The notes below the pieces were generated by a model. It ran no database searches, was not told where the DNA came from, and worked only from the letters and a program-made list of their open reading frames with translations. Positions 1 to 13,000 of a stretch of DNA of 64,000 nt are shown here, one piece after another. The translations under genes and the position numbers were made by a program. The stretch covers positions 51,847,695-51,911,694 of the forward strand of contig NC_034411.1 of the NCBI RefSeq assembly GCF_002078875.1. The letters are read 5' to 3'. Position 1 is the stretch's first letter; each line of letters begins with the position of its first letter. Source of the DNA: Numida meleagris (lineage: Eukaryota > Chordata > Aves > Galliformes > Numididae).

Positions 1-1072
1 AGTCCTTCCCATAAGCAGTGCAAGGGTTCTCACATGTAAATGTCATATTAGCAATCACTGCACAAACCTGACGGTAAGGATTTTTGTGCCCCATTTCAAT
101 TCTGAATTTGGATTCACACTAACACGATGTCAAAGCTGTCACTACTGCCTGGCATAGGTGAGGAAGATAGTGATCCCTCTGGTTTGAATGGCAGGTGACA
201 GGTAGAAAGGAGTGTTTTTAAGCACAAATAATTTCACTGCATTCATAGTGTCAGGTGTCGTTTCCTCTCCGAGTCCTGTTTACCTATTTTCGAGGATCCA
301 GAGAATGTCAACATTAAAAAATGAAAAATATATTACTTGTTCTGTATGAATGTTCAATGTGTTTTCTTGAAGCATGCTCGACAGGATTTTTAAAAAAGAT
401 GTCTGAGTTATAATAGGACTAATTTCTGGCAACTGTATTTACTGGCACCAGAGAAAATTACAGTTCTTCACTAAAGTACTGATGACATGACGACTTGTGG
501 CTTTCTGTCTTTCTCAGACAGGCTGCAGCCACTAGAATCTACATGCACAGCTGCTCACACTTTGTTTTTAAAAAAAATAATTCTTCCCACTGGCCAAGTG
601 CATCCCTATACAGTGCCACCCATCCCACCATTCTCTTCTGGCTGACAAGGGAAGTCCCTCTCCCCCTGCTCTCAGTCCTCCTCACGGTCCCCTCCTCAGT
701 CACTCCCAGTCACAATGCTATAAGGTCTGAGGAGTTCCTGGCCGTAGGCTCTCAAGTGATTGTCTTCTGCTCTTCCCAACGCGTCAAACTCTGATGAAGA
801 AGACCATCAGCTTGTCTCTGTGGGCTGGCCACAGCACCGTGCTCTGTCTTAGCATCGAGATATATCTTTGTTAAAACACTTCATACGGCTTCTCCTCCTA
901 GTCAATTCGTTTGTTCATTGATAAAGACAAGGGCCACATCCTTCATTAACCTCAGGGTAAGCTGCAAGATTCGCTCACACTCAGTAAAGTTCCAGTGCAA
1001 TCTCGGGTCTTCAGGACACAATGATTTCCCCAAAGAAAACTGTTACATAAAACATGGGATGTGGTCATACAG
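1..1072 (-). other. PHACTR2: PHACTR2 3' UTR (incomplete)
   Basis: Transcribed sequence after the TAG stop at 1075-1073, inferred from its position in the same terminal exon. No AATAAA or ATTAAA in the minus-strand sense was seen by eye, so the polyadenylation site probably lies below position 1. Several short AT-rich runs are present. The open frame at 495-794 on the plus strand has no recognisable protein content and looks like chance. The extent of the UTR is inference. Confidence 0.6.
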
Positions 1073-1088
1073 CTATGGACGATGAAAC
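1073..1088 (-). CDS. PHACTR2: PHACTR2 coding exon 13 (terminal), end of R, then FHRP and stop
   Basis: Only 16 coding nucleotides. After the acceptor tcatttcag (minus strand), G completes the Arg codon begun in the previous exon, then come Phe-His-Arg-Pro and TAG. The resulting RFHRP terminus is the invariant C-terminus of the PHACTR family and is part of the PP1-contacting tail. The exact phase match (previous exon ends in phase 2) and the acceptor make this tiny segment convincing, although it is far too short for an ORF search. The rest of the exon is 3' UTR. Confidence 0.93.
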
Positions 1089-4000
1089 CTGAAATGATAA
1101 ATCATTTAGAATTATATTACTGCAACTGACACACAGCTATGGTGTGGCTAAGGCACTGACAGGTGTCTGTCCACATCATTAACCTGCTATGCTATGGCCC
1201 CTAGTACAGCCCCTTTGCTTGGGCCAACCACTGCTCTTCCAGCCACTGCCTGGACACAGCGGGGTTAGCACAGGCCAACAGGAGGACTGGGCACAACCAG
1301 GGACAGCAAGACACCCTGACTTGGTGGTGGTAGGGAAGAGGTTAGCTGTAGGAATCCAAGCTGTGCCATGCCTGCTGGCCTCAGGGCTGGACAACAGCCT
1401 CCAGAATGCTTTGTTTAACAGCACAGATTGAGCCACATTGCATCTGCTATTTGGAGAGACACTGATGGTAAATCAGAAAAGCTTTGCTGAGCCATAAAAA
1501 TTAACTTTCTGTTTTTCAACCATTCTGCAAAAATGAGGCTACAAAAAAAAAAAAAAGGATTTAAAGGATTTTTTTCTTAAAGTAACCCAACAAATTTTTT
1601 AGCACTGCAGAAGCTTTCTTTGCCAGCTGTGGCAAATGAAGGCCCAAATACACCTCACTGTATACAATGGGCCCAGAGAAGAGAAACAAAAGGAAGCCTG
1701 ACATTACCTCAGTAATGTGGTACAGAACAGGAAAGCATTTTTCAAATACAGGAGGTGTACACAAAAGGTGACATGCACAAGTATGCAGCTCATCTGCTAA
1801 GAGTGGGTACTGTGCATTGCAAAAAAAGACAGTTTTTTTAATTTGTGAAAAATAACAATATATTGGACTATATATAGCATTTCCATTAGAAGGGCTTTAT
1901 AAACATCTACTAATATCCTCTTCCCAAGATTTTATTTATTTCTTATTTTTAGAAACTCCATTTCTTGGATTCTGTTACAGAACAACAGAAGGAATCAATC
2001 TAAATTAGTAGTAGAAGAACCATTCAACTGACAGTTATTGCAGTAAATAACGAGCAACGGAAAACAGTGGCTTTTCTTTCCCAAGTTTAACATCAGATTT
2101 GAACAATTCAAAGATAATGTAAATACTGAGTATAATAATAGAACTTTTTATAATGTGAAATAATACAATTAACTGTATGTTGTAAGATTTTTTTGTTTAT
2201 TAAGTAGCTTCCTTGTTGTCTCATTCTATCACAAAACTTCACAAATAAACCTTTGTTAACCAACTACCAGTGCAAGTTAGTACTCTCTCAGTGATCATCC
2301 TGCAAACAAAAATTTTTTAGAAGAACTCCTTCTCTGGACAATGACTTTTGTCTATGGTCTTCATAAAACAAATCACATTCTTGCTGTATCAATCCAAATG
2401 TAATGGGGAACTACATAATTTTAAACAAAAGGTCCAGGAGGAAACGGAATCTCTTTGTGTTCAAAAATGCAATTGACTTAAAACATCTGCATTAATTTTG
2501 TTACTTAATAGGCTTCTTCTAGTGTTGCTCTGTTCAGAGTTCTTGCAGTGGCTTCACAACACATTCAGTGAAAATAAAGGGCGTCGAGGGAGCAAAGAGA
2601 ATCATGTATCCCTTGAGATTAAATTCCTCCAGGTCTCTGTAGTATCACTGACTGTATTAGCCATAATTTGGCCATGTCTATTTTTGACTGTATTTTCCAA
2701 GAACCATCTAAAAAAATGTTTTCACTTTTTAACTGATTTGTCACTCCACTGGATAGTTTGTTCAGCTTTCAAGAATCCAACTGTAATCAGTCTCAACTGT
2801 TTTCAATTCCAGTGAAAAAATATCTAATTCTTTTTGTATGACTCATGCATATTCGTACTTATGCTTCTATAATGCAATGCAACTCAGAAAATAAAACAAC
2901 TTAAGCAAGGGGTGGCACTCCATCTCTTTCACCCAAATTTCTATTCCTAAACATTTTCCTTCTCTCCGCTGTGAAGCCCTTTTTAAAAAAATGTTTTTAT
3001 AGTTCTGAATAAGATATGCTAATTTAAGAGAAAATTACAAAAGAAGCCAAATGAAAAGATACAGAACTGTATCTGAAAAGGACATTTTCTAATTGTCAGA
3101 ATGTGATTTGAATTTTTATTGTGACATTCTTAATTATAGGATTCATGCTCACCTGCTAGGATCTTAAGTTTAATTGAAATAGTGGGGCAATTGTTTATAT
3201 CTGGCAACTCTGTGTGAAAGTGAAGGCAATAACACTACGCATGCAGAGTTGGCTGATCCCAACAGCAAGCTCTGCTTCTGGTGGCAGTTTTCAGCCTTCA
3301 GAATTTCCAAAGATACAAACAGATGCCATGGGGATGGCAGAAAGCACCTCTCCCCTCCTAGGAATATGTCTGCCAAATTTGAAGTCCCACTGAAAACTAG
3401 ACGCTTTAGAATTCTCTAAGCAATAGTGTCTCAAACAAAATCTTTGTGTTATCCAATACAGAGAATAAAACAAGTTTGGATGAAAATATCACAAGTAGCA
3501 AACAAGGAATATTAGGTTCCGCCTCATTCCCTAGAAACCAGAAACTGCTATCAGGAGTTTAGGTGACTCCCCATAATATTGATGGAGACTTTTCTGAAGT
3601 TCAACACATCATCACTAACCAAACACATTTACAAAAGTGTCTACTTCCATGAGCAAGGGTGTGCTGCTGGAGGACAACCCTTTTTTGTGCTGGAGGACTG
3701 TTAAATTCACCTGGAAGGAAGGTTTAGTCCTTCCAAAGGATTATGGTTTAGATTTCCCAAACAATCCTTCTCCACTTAGCAACTGATCCACTGCAGTCAC
3801 TTTCACTGCCCTGTCAGCTTCAGGGGTCCATCAGCAACACTGAGAAACCCCCCAGAATCAGCAATGGGATCCAGGTGGGATTCAAGGGAACTAAAGACAG
3901 GAGTCTATTTAGTTATGAGACAGTTGCAGAGGACCTGTAGAAAGGCAGAGGGTAGCTGTCATAGTCCTCTCTCTGACTTACACGAAAAGATGGATTCACC

Positions 4001-7000
4001 CACCTGGTAAACTGCCGACTTTCCTCATGTACTTCCATTTCTGTGCTTTTAAATTCATTCAGTTCTTTCCGTATTGCCGCCTAACAAACAATAAGGATAT
4101 ATGCAACCATAAGAAACATGAAGAAAAAAGTCCAAGAGGAATCTGGCCCTGCTCTTACAAGTTCACAGTTCTCACACATTTCTGATCATAAATATGAATG
4201 ACTTCTTTTCACATACAGCTATTTGTAGCAATAACACATTAGAAAGAAGATCAAAGTATCAAATAACAACAAATAAAGAAAGATAATATCTACTGCAGCA
4301 GGCAAGCCAATCCCCCAGTGCAATATGGCACTTGCTACACACGTTAAAAGGATAAGGGACTCGGTCATGTCAACAGTCACCTGTTGAGTATGCATCTGCA
4401 AGGGAATTGTATCTCCATGCACAGCCCCAGAGGAGCTGATAAGTGACGCCCACTGCACAGTAATTGTACAAACAGCAGGATCCTTGCATCTCTCCCTGGA
4501 GACAGGACTTCAAGGATGCAAGATGAATAGCACTTTTTAAGTGTGAATTAGTCACTCAGTTTGATTAATTCTACATAAAATTGCACAAAATATTTGGACA
4601 TTTCATGCTTTTAGTTGGCAGATACTAAAGAACAACATAAATTCAGTGCACTTTATAAATGTCAGTCCTTGCTGCTTAAGTTAAAAGAACAATAAGCAAT
4701 TTATATTCATCAAATAAACTCATCAGGTAATACATATTATTTCTGAAAAATTCTCATGTATACATTACACGTGGGACAACCAAGGGATCAGATCTAGCCA
4801 GTATGTCTTCATGAAAGGCAGTTCCTGCTTAACCAACCTGATCGCCTTTGATGACCAGGTGACCTGCCTATTGGATGAGGGAAAGGCCGTGGATGCAGTC
4901 TCTACTTAGACTTCAGCAAGGCCTTTGACTCTGTCTCCCACAGCATTCTTCTGCAGAAGTCCATGGCTTGGACAGGTGTACTCTTCTCTGGGGAAAAGAA
5001 CTGGCTGGAGGGCCACGCCCAGAGAGTGGTGGTAAATGGAGTTAAATCCAGCTGGTGACCAGTCATGAGTGGTGTTGCCATGGGTCAGTAATGAGGCTGG
5101 CCCTGTTTAATGTCTTTATTGATGACCTGGATGAGGAGATTGAGTGCACGCTCAGTAAGTTCGCAGGTGACAAGAGCGGATCTGCCAGAGGACAGGAAGG
5201 TCCTACAGAAGGATCTGGATAGGCTAGATTGATGGGTTGAGGCCAATAGGATGAAGTTCAACAAGACGAAGTGTCGGGTCCTGCACTTTGGTCATAACAA
5301 TTCCATGCAATGCTAGTTTTGAGGGGTTAGGGGCAGAATGTGGGGGACAGAGTGTAGTAGAAAAGGATAAGGGGGTGCTGGCTGATAGCCAGCTGAGCAT
5401 GAGTCAGCAGCGTGCCCAGGTGGCCAATAAAACCAATGGCATCCTGGCTTGTAGTGTGGTCAGGACTAGGGAGGTGATTGTCCCCATGTGCTCAGCACTG
5501 GGGAGGCCACACCTCAAGTACTGTTGCCCTCTAGGGTGTCAGTCTTAAGATGAGCAGCTGAGAGAACTGAGGTTATTTAGTCTGGAAAAGAGGAGGCCCA
5601 GGGGAAACCTTATCGCTCTCTACAACTGCCTGAAGGGAGGTTGTGGCGAGGTGGGGGTTCTCCTACGTAACTAGGAATAGGATGAGACGTCATGGTCTTA
5701 AGTTGTGCCGGGGGAGGTTCAGACTGGATATTTGGAAAAATCTCTTCACAGAGTGGGTTTTGATGCATTAGAACATGCTACCAGTGGAGGTCGTGGAGTC
5801 ACCATACCTGGAGATACTCAAGAAACGTGTAGATCTGGCACTGAGTGACATGGTTAGTGGGCATGGTGGTGATGGGTCAACAGTTGGACTCAATGATCTT
5901 AGAGGTCTTTTCCAAACTTTATGATTCTATGATACTAGAAAGGCTTTTGTTTCTGTGACAAATGATTTCCTACCTTCACTGTTAAATGAAATGCCAGTTC
6001 ATTCTTGCTTTCCCTTTTCCCTATTTTAAATAAAAAGCAGTATCATTTCATTAATCCCCAAAGAAATCTCATCTGGTATGCATGCCTTCCAATGAAGAAC
6101 AGACATACAGCATGATAAAATTACAGCATCACCAGACTGAGGTTTTGTAAATGAAAAACTTCATTTTAAACAGGGTATGGTTCCACTTAGCCACGGCAGC
6201 ATGCTTATACGAGGTTGCTGCAATAAGGAAAGAGAGAGAGTAATTTCTGAGCACCAAATCAGTAGCAAAGACACCAGAGCTGCAGCTCCATAATATTTTT
6301 ACAGTACTATCTTCTGTTCCCACTGGAATTAGAAAAATGACTTCCTTGGGAGAAAAGGGCAGGGAGTTTCCAGACCCAGAGCCTTTGCCTTTCTGCTGAG
6401 GCCAGTGAACATGAGGATCACGGAAGCAACCTTCGACATCTGTTCATTACAAAATGAACTGAGATTACAAGAACATCCTAAATTAGAGAGGAAATGCACT
6501 GCTTGTTCTAGGAAGCTCACCCAGGTTTTCTGGGAAGATGGGCTTCAGTGAAAATGGAGATGCTGGGTGCCTTATTCTCCCACAAGTAGTCTTCAAGACT
6601 ACTTGAAGACTAGAGAGGGCTCAGCCCCTCCCAGAATCAACATCTAGAAACATATCTGGGAACATTTTCAATGTCTCCACCTTGTCAACATGAGATGCTC
6701 TCCTTGATTGTCAGATGAACTGACATCAGTACTACAATACCAGATGAAATAAATTCAGTGCTTCATGCTCCTCAGCTAGAAAACAATGGATTCTTGTACA
6801 AATCACTTTTCATGCCAAGCACAAGTCAGGATTTCCATGAAAGTTGGTTTCATCCAACTAAAAGTGCTAAAAGGACCAGAACTTTTTGATATGTAAATCC
6901 TGCTGCTTTCCTCTTATGAAGTGGTACAGGAAGAAAACTGAAGAGTTTGATTTGTCTTTTAAAATAGAATCACAAAAAAATTTGTCTTATTCATTGTAGT

Positions 7001-10000
7001 TATGCAGAGAAACTGTTAATTGATGTATGTCTGGGGTAAACTTCCCAAGAAGGGCTGCTGCACACATAAATTTAACTCCAAGAATGACAGCTCTAAGGAC
7101 ACAGGAGTCCTTAGAAAGAAGGAATAGCTCTTACCCTTTTCAACTGAATGAATTGCAAAAGTGAATCTCAGTGATCCTAACGCAGGATTCTGCCTGCAGA
7201 GACCTTGCCTGAACTACAAGGATCATGCCTGTAATTGCCAACACTGTGTACCTGGCTTAGCAAGGATTTAAAAGTGCAAAGAATTTTGGCCTGAACTGCC
7301 ATAACAGCACTAGCAAACGCACTCTTAATAGGCACCCGAGTGAGTTTACCTAGCTGCAAGCAGTAAATGCACAGCACCATGACAATATCACTGCCTCCAG
7401 CAGATGTCATTCATGATGCTGGCACCAAGAAATTGCAGATCAGAGGAACTAACCAAAAGGAAAGATGAAATCATTTTCTTATAATCTACATTTGCCTCTT
7501 GCCTTGTCTGCGGGAGTTAACCTGGCCCACGGCTTGTCAGCACGACGGTCATAATCCGGAGAATCCGTAACCTCCACGTACTCATTAAACCGTAGGATTC
7601 GTCTTGCTTGAAGTTCAGCCACGGTAGGCCTCAGGCTGAGCTGCACGCGGGAGGCAGAAAATAGCATGCTTAATAAGACAAAATAAAAGAAAAGCCGAGA
7701 GTATGATGTCGTCTCTGGAGAACTTTAATGGTGTTTCTAAATAGGGTCACTTTCAGGTGTCTAAAAAAAGGCCCTACCCTGGGAGCACTGGATGGGAATG
7801 GGGGAGCAGCACAACCTAATTTCTTCAATTATAAAAATAGTCTTTGTCAGGCAGGTCACAGAGAATCTTGACAGTTATCCCTGGAATATTAATTGTGACT
7901 TTGTAACTGTCACTCTGTTTACTCCACTAAATGAGAGGTCCCTCTGCATCAACAATTAGACGGTCTGCTGTTTTCAGCTATAATACAGAAAATAAGCAGT
8001 TTATGGAGGGACCTGCCTAACTAAAAATATATATATATTTTTAACATCTGGGGGTCAGATGTTCTATGTTGGTCATTATGATGCCCAGGCATTGTTCCAG
8101 TTATCTCAAACATTCACTTTAATTGACTAAGGATAATCACACTCACGAAACAAAACACTGCCAAGCGTATTTTGGAAGGGTAGGGGCTGATGAGGGAGAT
8201 GTACAGAAATCTTCCCCATTCTCCTCCAGAATGAGATCCCAGAAGTAGAACAGCACATCCACTACTTTATTATTTTATTTTGCAGGGACAATGAGCAGAA
8301 TTCCACCTGAAGTAGCCACGACTGCTGATGCAGCCTGGAGAAGAGTGAAGGGATGGGCCCCCACACAGCTATATTGCCCTCTCTGCTGCACTAGGGAGCT
8401 CTTGAATGTATTGGACAGCAGTGGTCATGCTTGCAGAGGAAATCCCCAGATAATTTCTTTTCCTTGATTACATGGACAAATATTAAACATGGCCAGACTG
8501 TATGCTTTCCCAAGGTATGAAAAATTGGAATGAATGAGGTTTCCTCCTAAAAGGATATTGGCTTGTATCGCCCTTTATGCAGATTTCTAATGTGGAGGCA
8601 TGACTATTTGCAGTAATGTATGTTCACTGATTATTCAAGTCTTACAAAAAAAAAAAAAAAATCCTACGTACACAAATGCACAGTACAAAACCCCACATCA
8701 TTACCTTTCTACTGAGCCTACGTTTTATTTCCCTTTTGGCTTCCTGTTCCTCTTCTTCATTCTTCTCTGTTTTTAAAAGATAAAAAGCAGTGAATATTTA
8801 AGCATTATATCTGCACGTTTATTTCTCTTGTTGAAAGCTTCAGGACTTCAAGTCTTGGCTCAAATTTCCTCATATTTTATGGTGATCCTACATGCGTTCT
8901 CTGCTTTTTGATTCTGAGTGCTCTCATTTCTTTTTCATAGCCTAATTTCCCGTCAATTCTGTAGACATCTTGAGTCACCATGATGGGTCAGGAACATAAC
9001 AAAGAAGGGACTTTTGATGTTTCCTTTGTGCATAACAGCAAGCAAAAAGTACCCTGAAAGAGCTGTCTAATGTTTCAATTACTTGAATGGGAACAGAAGA
9101 AAATTGCATGTGCATTTTCAGAAAGTATTTGGGCATGAAAATGAAATGAACTAGTAATACATTTCTGAACAAACCAAACCCGATTTGTTAAGGCCAGTGA
9201 CAAGAACATTAATAAGGGCATGTTCAGATGGACTCAGCATTTTTTAAAATTGATCTATGTTCGGAAGAACATTATTTGCATTATTGGTCCATGTCACGAT
9301 TACACGCAAGCTTAACTTTGTTGTGGCTGAAATACACCACCTAGTAATATTTGCAGCATTCTGATTCTGGTTTATTAGTTAGGAGCTGTGGATTCCAAGT
9401 TGTGGTTCCAAGTTAACTACTGACTTAAAGTTCATTTGACTATTGTGGACACAGCCAACCAGTATAGACAAAAAGGCACTTTTAAATCCCGGTGTGGTTC
9501 AGCTATGGCCAATCTGCTATGTTTAGTATCGGCAACCTGGCTGCAAAGAGGTTTCCATGTTGTGGCTGGTATACTGGAGGTAACACCACGACAGGTCACC
9601 TCTTGCACATTGTTCTTTGCTGACTCAAAGGCACTCATATAAGAAGAAACAAGAGAAAGGGGAAGAGGGAAAAATGATAAAAAGGCAAAAAGAAGAAAGT
9701 GAAGACAGTAAGTAAAAGGCAATGCCAGCCCAAGAACTGCTTTAGGAGAAGATCCCAACCCTAGATTTCCATCAGCAAGATGCAGTCGTACAGGCTGGTG
9801 GCCAAGATTAGGCTCTTGTTGATGGTGATTTTATTAAAATACTGAAATGCAAATATAGCTTATGGTTTATCTATAGCTTTTCTCTTAAACTACAAATAAA
9901 TGGATGGCCTGTTTCCACTGAGGAGATGTAAACTGACTAAAACTGAAGAATAGAGAGTTAAACATTAACATACTGTTATCTGTAGGCTTTTGTTTAAACA

Positions 10001-13000
10001 TAGTGTCTAATTAAACATACTGTTTAATTTGTAATTAAACACAAATTATGATTTTAGGGTTCCATTCAGCTGGGATTTGCTTGACATATAAATTTTTGTC
10101 CCTTCATGAGTCGCTTTAATCCTACCTCTTAGAAATTCTCCTGAATTTCTCTACAGAAAATGCAACTGTGCATGTGCATCACTAGATACACATACGCAGT
10201 TATATATTCAAGTTTTTTACTTCTAGAAAGAAAACTCAGGAGCTAAAGGACTGAAATCTGGTGGCTGCTGTTAATATTTTGAATCCACTGTTTCTCAGCA
10301 GGCCCTGATTCACGGCACTGAGCACTCTCCCTCATACCTGCAAAACCTGGAATTGCACCTCTCCAGACTGCTGAGTACAAGAGTGCTGCAGAAACACTAT
10401 CTTGATACAAATTCTTACTAACATTTAAAATGTGGTTTGGTCTTTTAAAGTAAAAGTTTTGCTGCAATGATACAAGAAAATGCACTGCACCAAAATATGA
10501 GTAGAAACTGGAAAAAGAACTCATTGAGAGCAGTCCTCTGGAGAAGGACTTAGAGGTTTTTTGAGCTGTTTTTGCAGCCCAGAAGGCCAACTGTATCCTG
10601 GGCTGCATCAGACAACAGGGGGTAGCAGGGAGAGGGAGGTGATTGTCCCTCTCTGCTCTGCCCTTGTGATCCCCCACATGCAGTACTGTGTCCAGTGCAG
10701 CACAAGAAGGATCTGGAGCTGTTGGAGCAGGAGAAAGGCTGAGGAAGCTGAGATTGTTAAGCCTGGAAAAGAGAAGGCTCTGGGGAGACCTCATTGTGGC
10801 CTACCAGTACTTGAAGGAAGCTTGTAAACAGGAAAGAGATTGACTTTTTACACAGTTTTATAGTGACAGGACAAGGGGGAATGGCTTTAAACTAAAGGAG
10901 AGGAAATTTAGATTAGATGTTAGGAAGACATTCTTTTCCCAGAAGGTGGTGAGGCACTGGAACAAGTTGCTCAGAGAAGTTGTGGATGCTCCATCCCTGG
11001 AGGCATTTAAGGCCAGGCTGGGTGGGGCCCTGGGCAGCCTGAGCTCGTGGGTGGCAGCCCTGCCTACAGCAGGGTGGGTTAGAACTGGATGGTCTTTAAG
11101 GCCCCTTACAACGTATGCCATTCTAAGACTCTATGAATGTGCTAAAAATAATGGGGCTTGTGCTCTTTCAGATATTGCAGAAAATCCCACTCGGACATCA
11201 AGAGACAGCTACAGGTATAAACTGACTCACTCATCCAAACAGGAACACATTAACACATAGAAGCACCCTTCTGACTGGTTTCAGTCAGTTTTAAAAGCAG
11301 ATCTGAACTGTATGAAGTGAAGAAAGAAAGTATAAACATAGTGCTCCCAGCTGCAAGTCCCCTCAAATGCTCTGCTGCTGAACTGGCAAAGCACCAGCTG
11401 AGCAATTGCCTTTCTCTTGCAGTAATGTCTGATCAGGTCCCAGCAAGCTGGGGCTTCCCTCCTACCCTGCCTGCAGCTCCTAGGAGATGCACAGGCACGC
11501 AGGTCAAATGGGGATTTGACTCTGCAGTGAAACCATTTTATTTAGTATCATGGTCTCTGAGTTAAAAAAAACCAATGATCGACTTAGAAGAGCATCCCTG
11601 GCATCTGTACATTATTGTTTCTGCAACCTCTGCCATATTAAATCCAGTCACCTTGCTCTTCTGTGGGACATCTGCTTCATAGCAGAAGGGGAGAAGAGAA
11701 GAGACGAATTACTCTGCCTGAGGACTGTCCTGGTCTTGACCAGAGAGCACTCCAGGAGCATGAAACCAAATTTTCCACTGTGTCCCTGAGGGGATTAGCT
11801 ATGTTTAGACTTCTCTGTGGGCTCACTAAGGAAAGAAAAAGAAAAGACAAACAAAGTGCTTGCCTCTTGAAATGCTGTGCAATGCAAGAAGCAGCTTCTC
11901 TTTCCTGGTTTTAAAAACAAAGATAATCATTAATATTCCCTAACCAGCACCGAGGGCTAAACCCTGCTTTTTACAAAGCCAGCACTGGCAAGAGTGCAGG
12001 TGCACAGAACAAGAACTTCACTGTCCTTTATAGATACAGGAAAAAATACCATTATCTTAATCCAAAACTTCTGGAAGAATAAAAAGCTTCTTTGCCATAA
12101 TACTATAAAAGCTACTAGCTCAGAGCTGTCTGAGTTAAAAATACAAGGCTTTATCTATTCCTTCAAGTGGACTCTTGAGTTATCATAACTTTGTTTTAGT
12201 GCGGGAAGACTCAGAAGCCTGGATAGTTTCATCCAAATTGTTTTTACAGAAATCAGCCTGCAATGTCTTGCCATTATATCCACAAGATTTTTAGTAACTG
12301 GTTTATCTGGTAATATTATCAAAACAAAACTTCTTGCAACACCGATTCCTTCGCTTTAACTGGAAATACAAAAAAAAGAAAAAAACACTGACTTTTCCTG
12401 AACCTCTTGAAAGATCTGGCTTGAACTTAAGCCTGAAATAAACACCTGGATCTTTACCTCTTAATATAATCTCTAGTTCTGATAAATGTAACTCAAAACA
12501 ATAGTTTCCTTTAGTTGCAGTTTACATACGTGCAATAATCTAACCCATTTTCCCCATGCACTGCTTAAAAATAGGAGGAAGGAAGCTTTATGAAAGAAAC
12601 CCCCACTTACTCACAAAAGTTACTTACAACAACAAAGGCATCTAAGACATGTAAACATTTTCAAATGATCTTCTGGAAAGGAACATAATCGTTTTAATAA
12701 ATAATATGAAAGTTGCAGAGCTGAGAAAGAACTTGCACTCTCAAAGGGCTCTGGCCAGGCTGCCATCACAAACACTGGCTTTTCTTGTATTTCGTTTTGC
12801 TTTTTAAAGATTAACTTGAAATATTTTATATTTCTACGATGAGCAAAAAGCAGATTCAGTGGCTCAGCTTTTTTTTTTTTTTTTTTCATTTATCTGCATT
12901 CATAGAATCATAGAATGGCTTGGGCTCCAGCATTTATTCTTGCTCTCCCTTGCCCCTTTAAGCCAGGCTCAGGGAAGACAAGAGGGAATGATGGCATGCT

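Larger units (their letters stand above)
4081..7502 (-). other. PHACTR2: PHACTR2 intron 11 (GC-AG type)
   Basis: About 3.4 kb. The donor reads GCAAGA instead of GT, and the acceptor is ttgttag. The intron contains a long CR1 fragment (4788-5932), antisense to the gene, and a perfect 11-bp inverted repeat at 6587-6612. The remaining sequence is unremarkable. Confidence 0.88.

Noticed and set aside
4870..5550. Reverse-transcriptase-like peptide pieces
   Set aside because: They belong to a CR1 fragment with stops and frameshifts; not a functional gene.
10243..10794. 183-residue minus-strand open frame, one of the longest in the window
   Set aside because: Much of it is antisense to the CR1 copy starting at 10531. 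It shows no domain and lies inside an intron.
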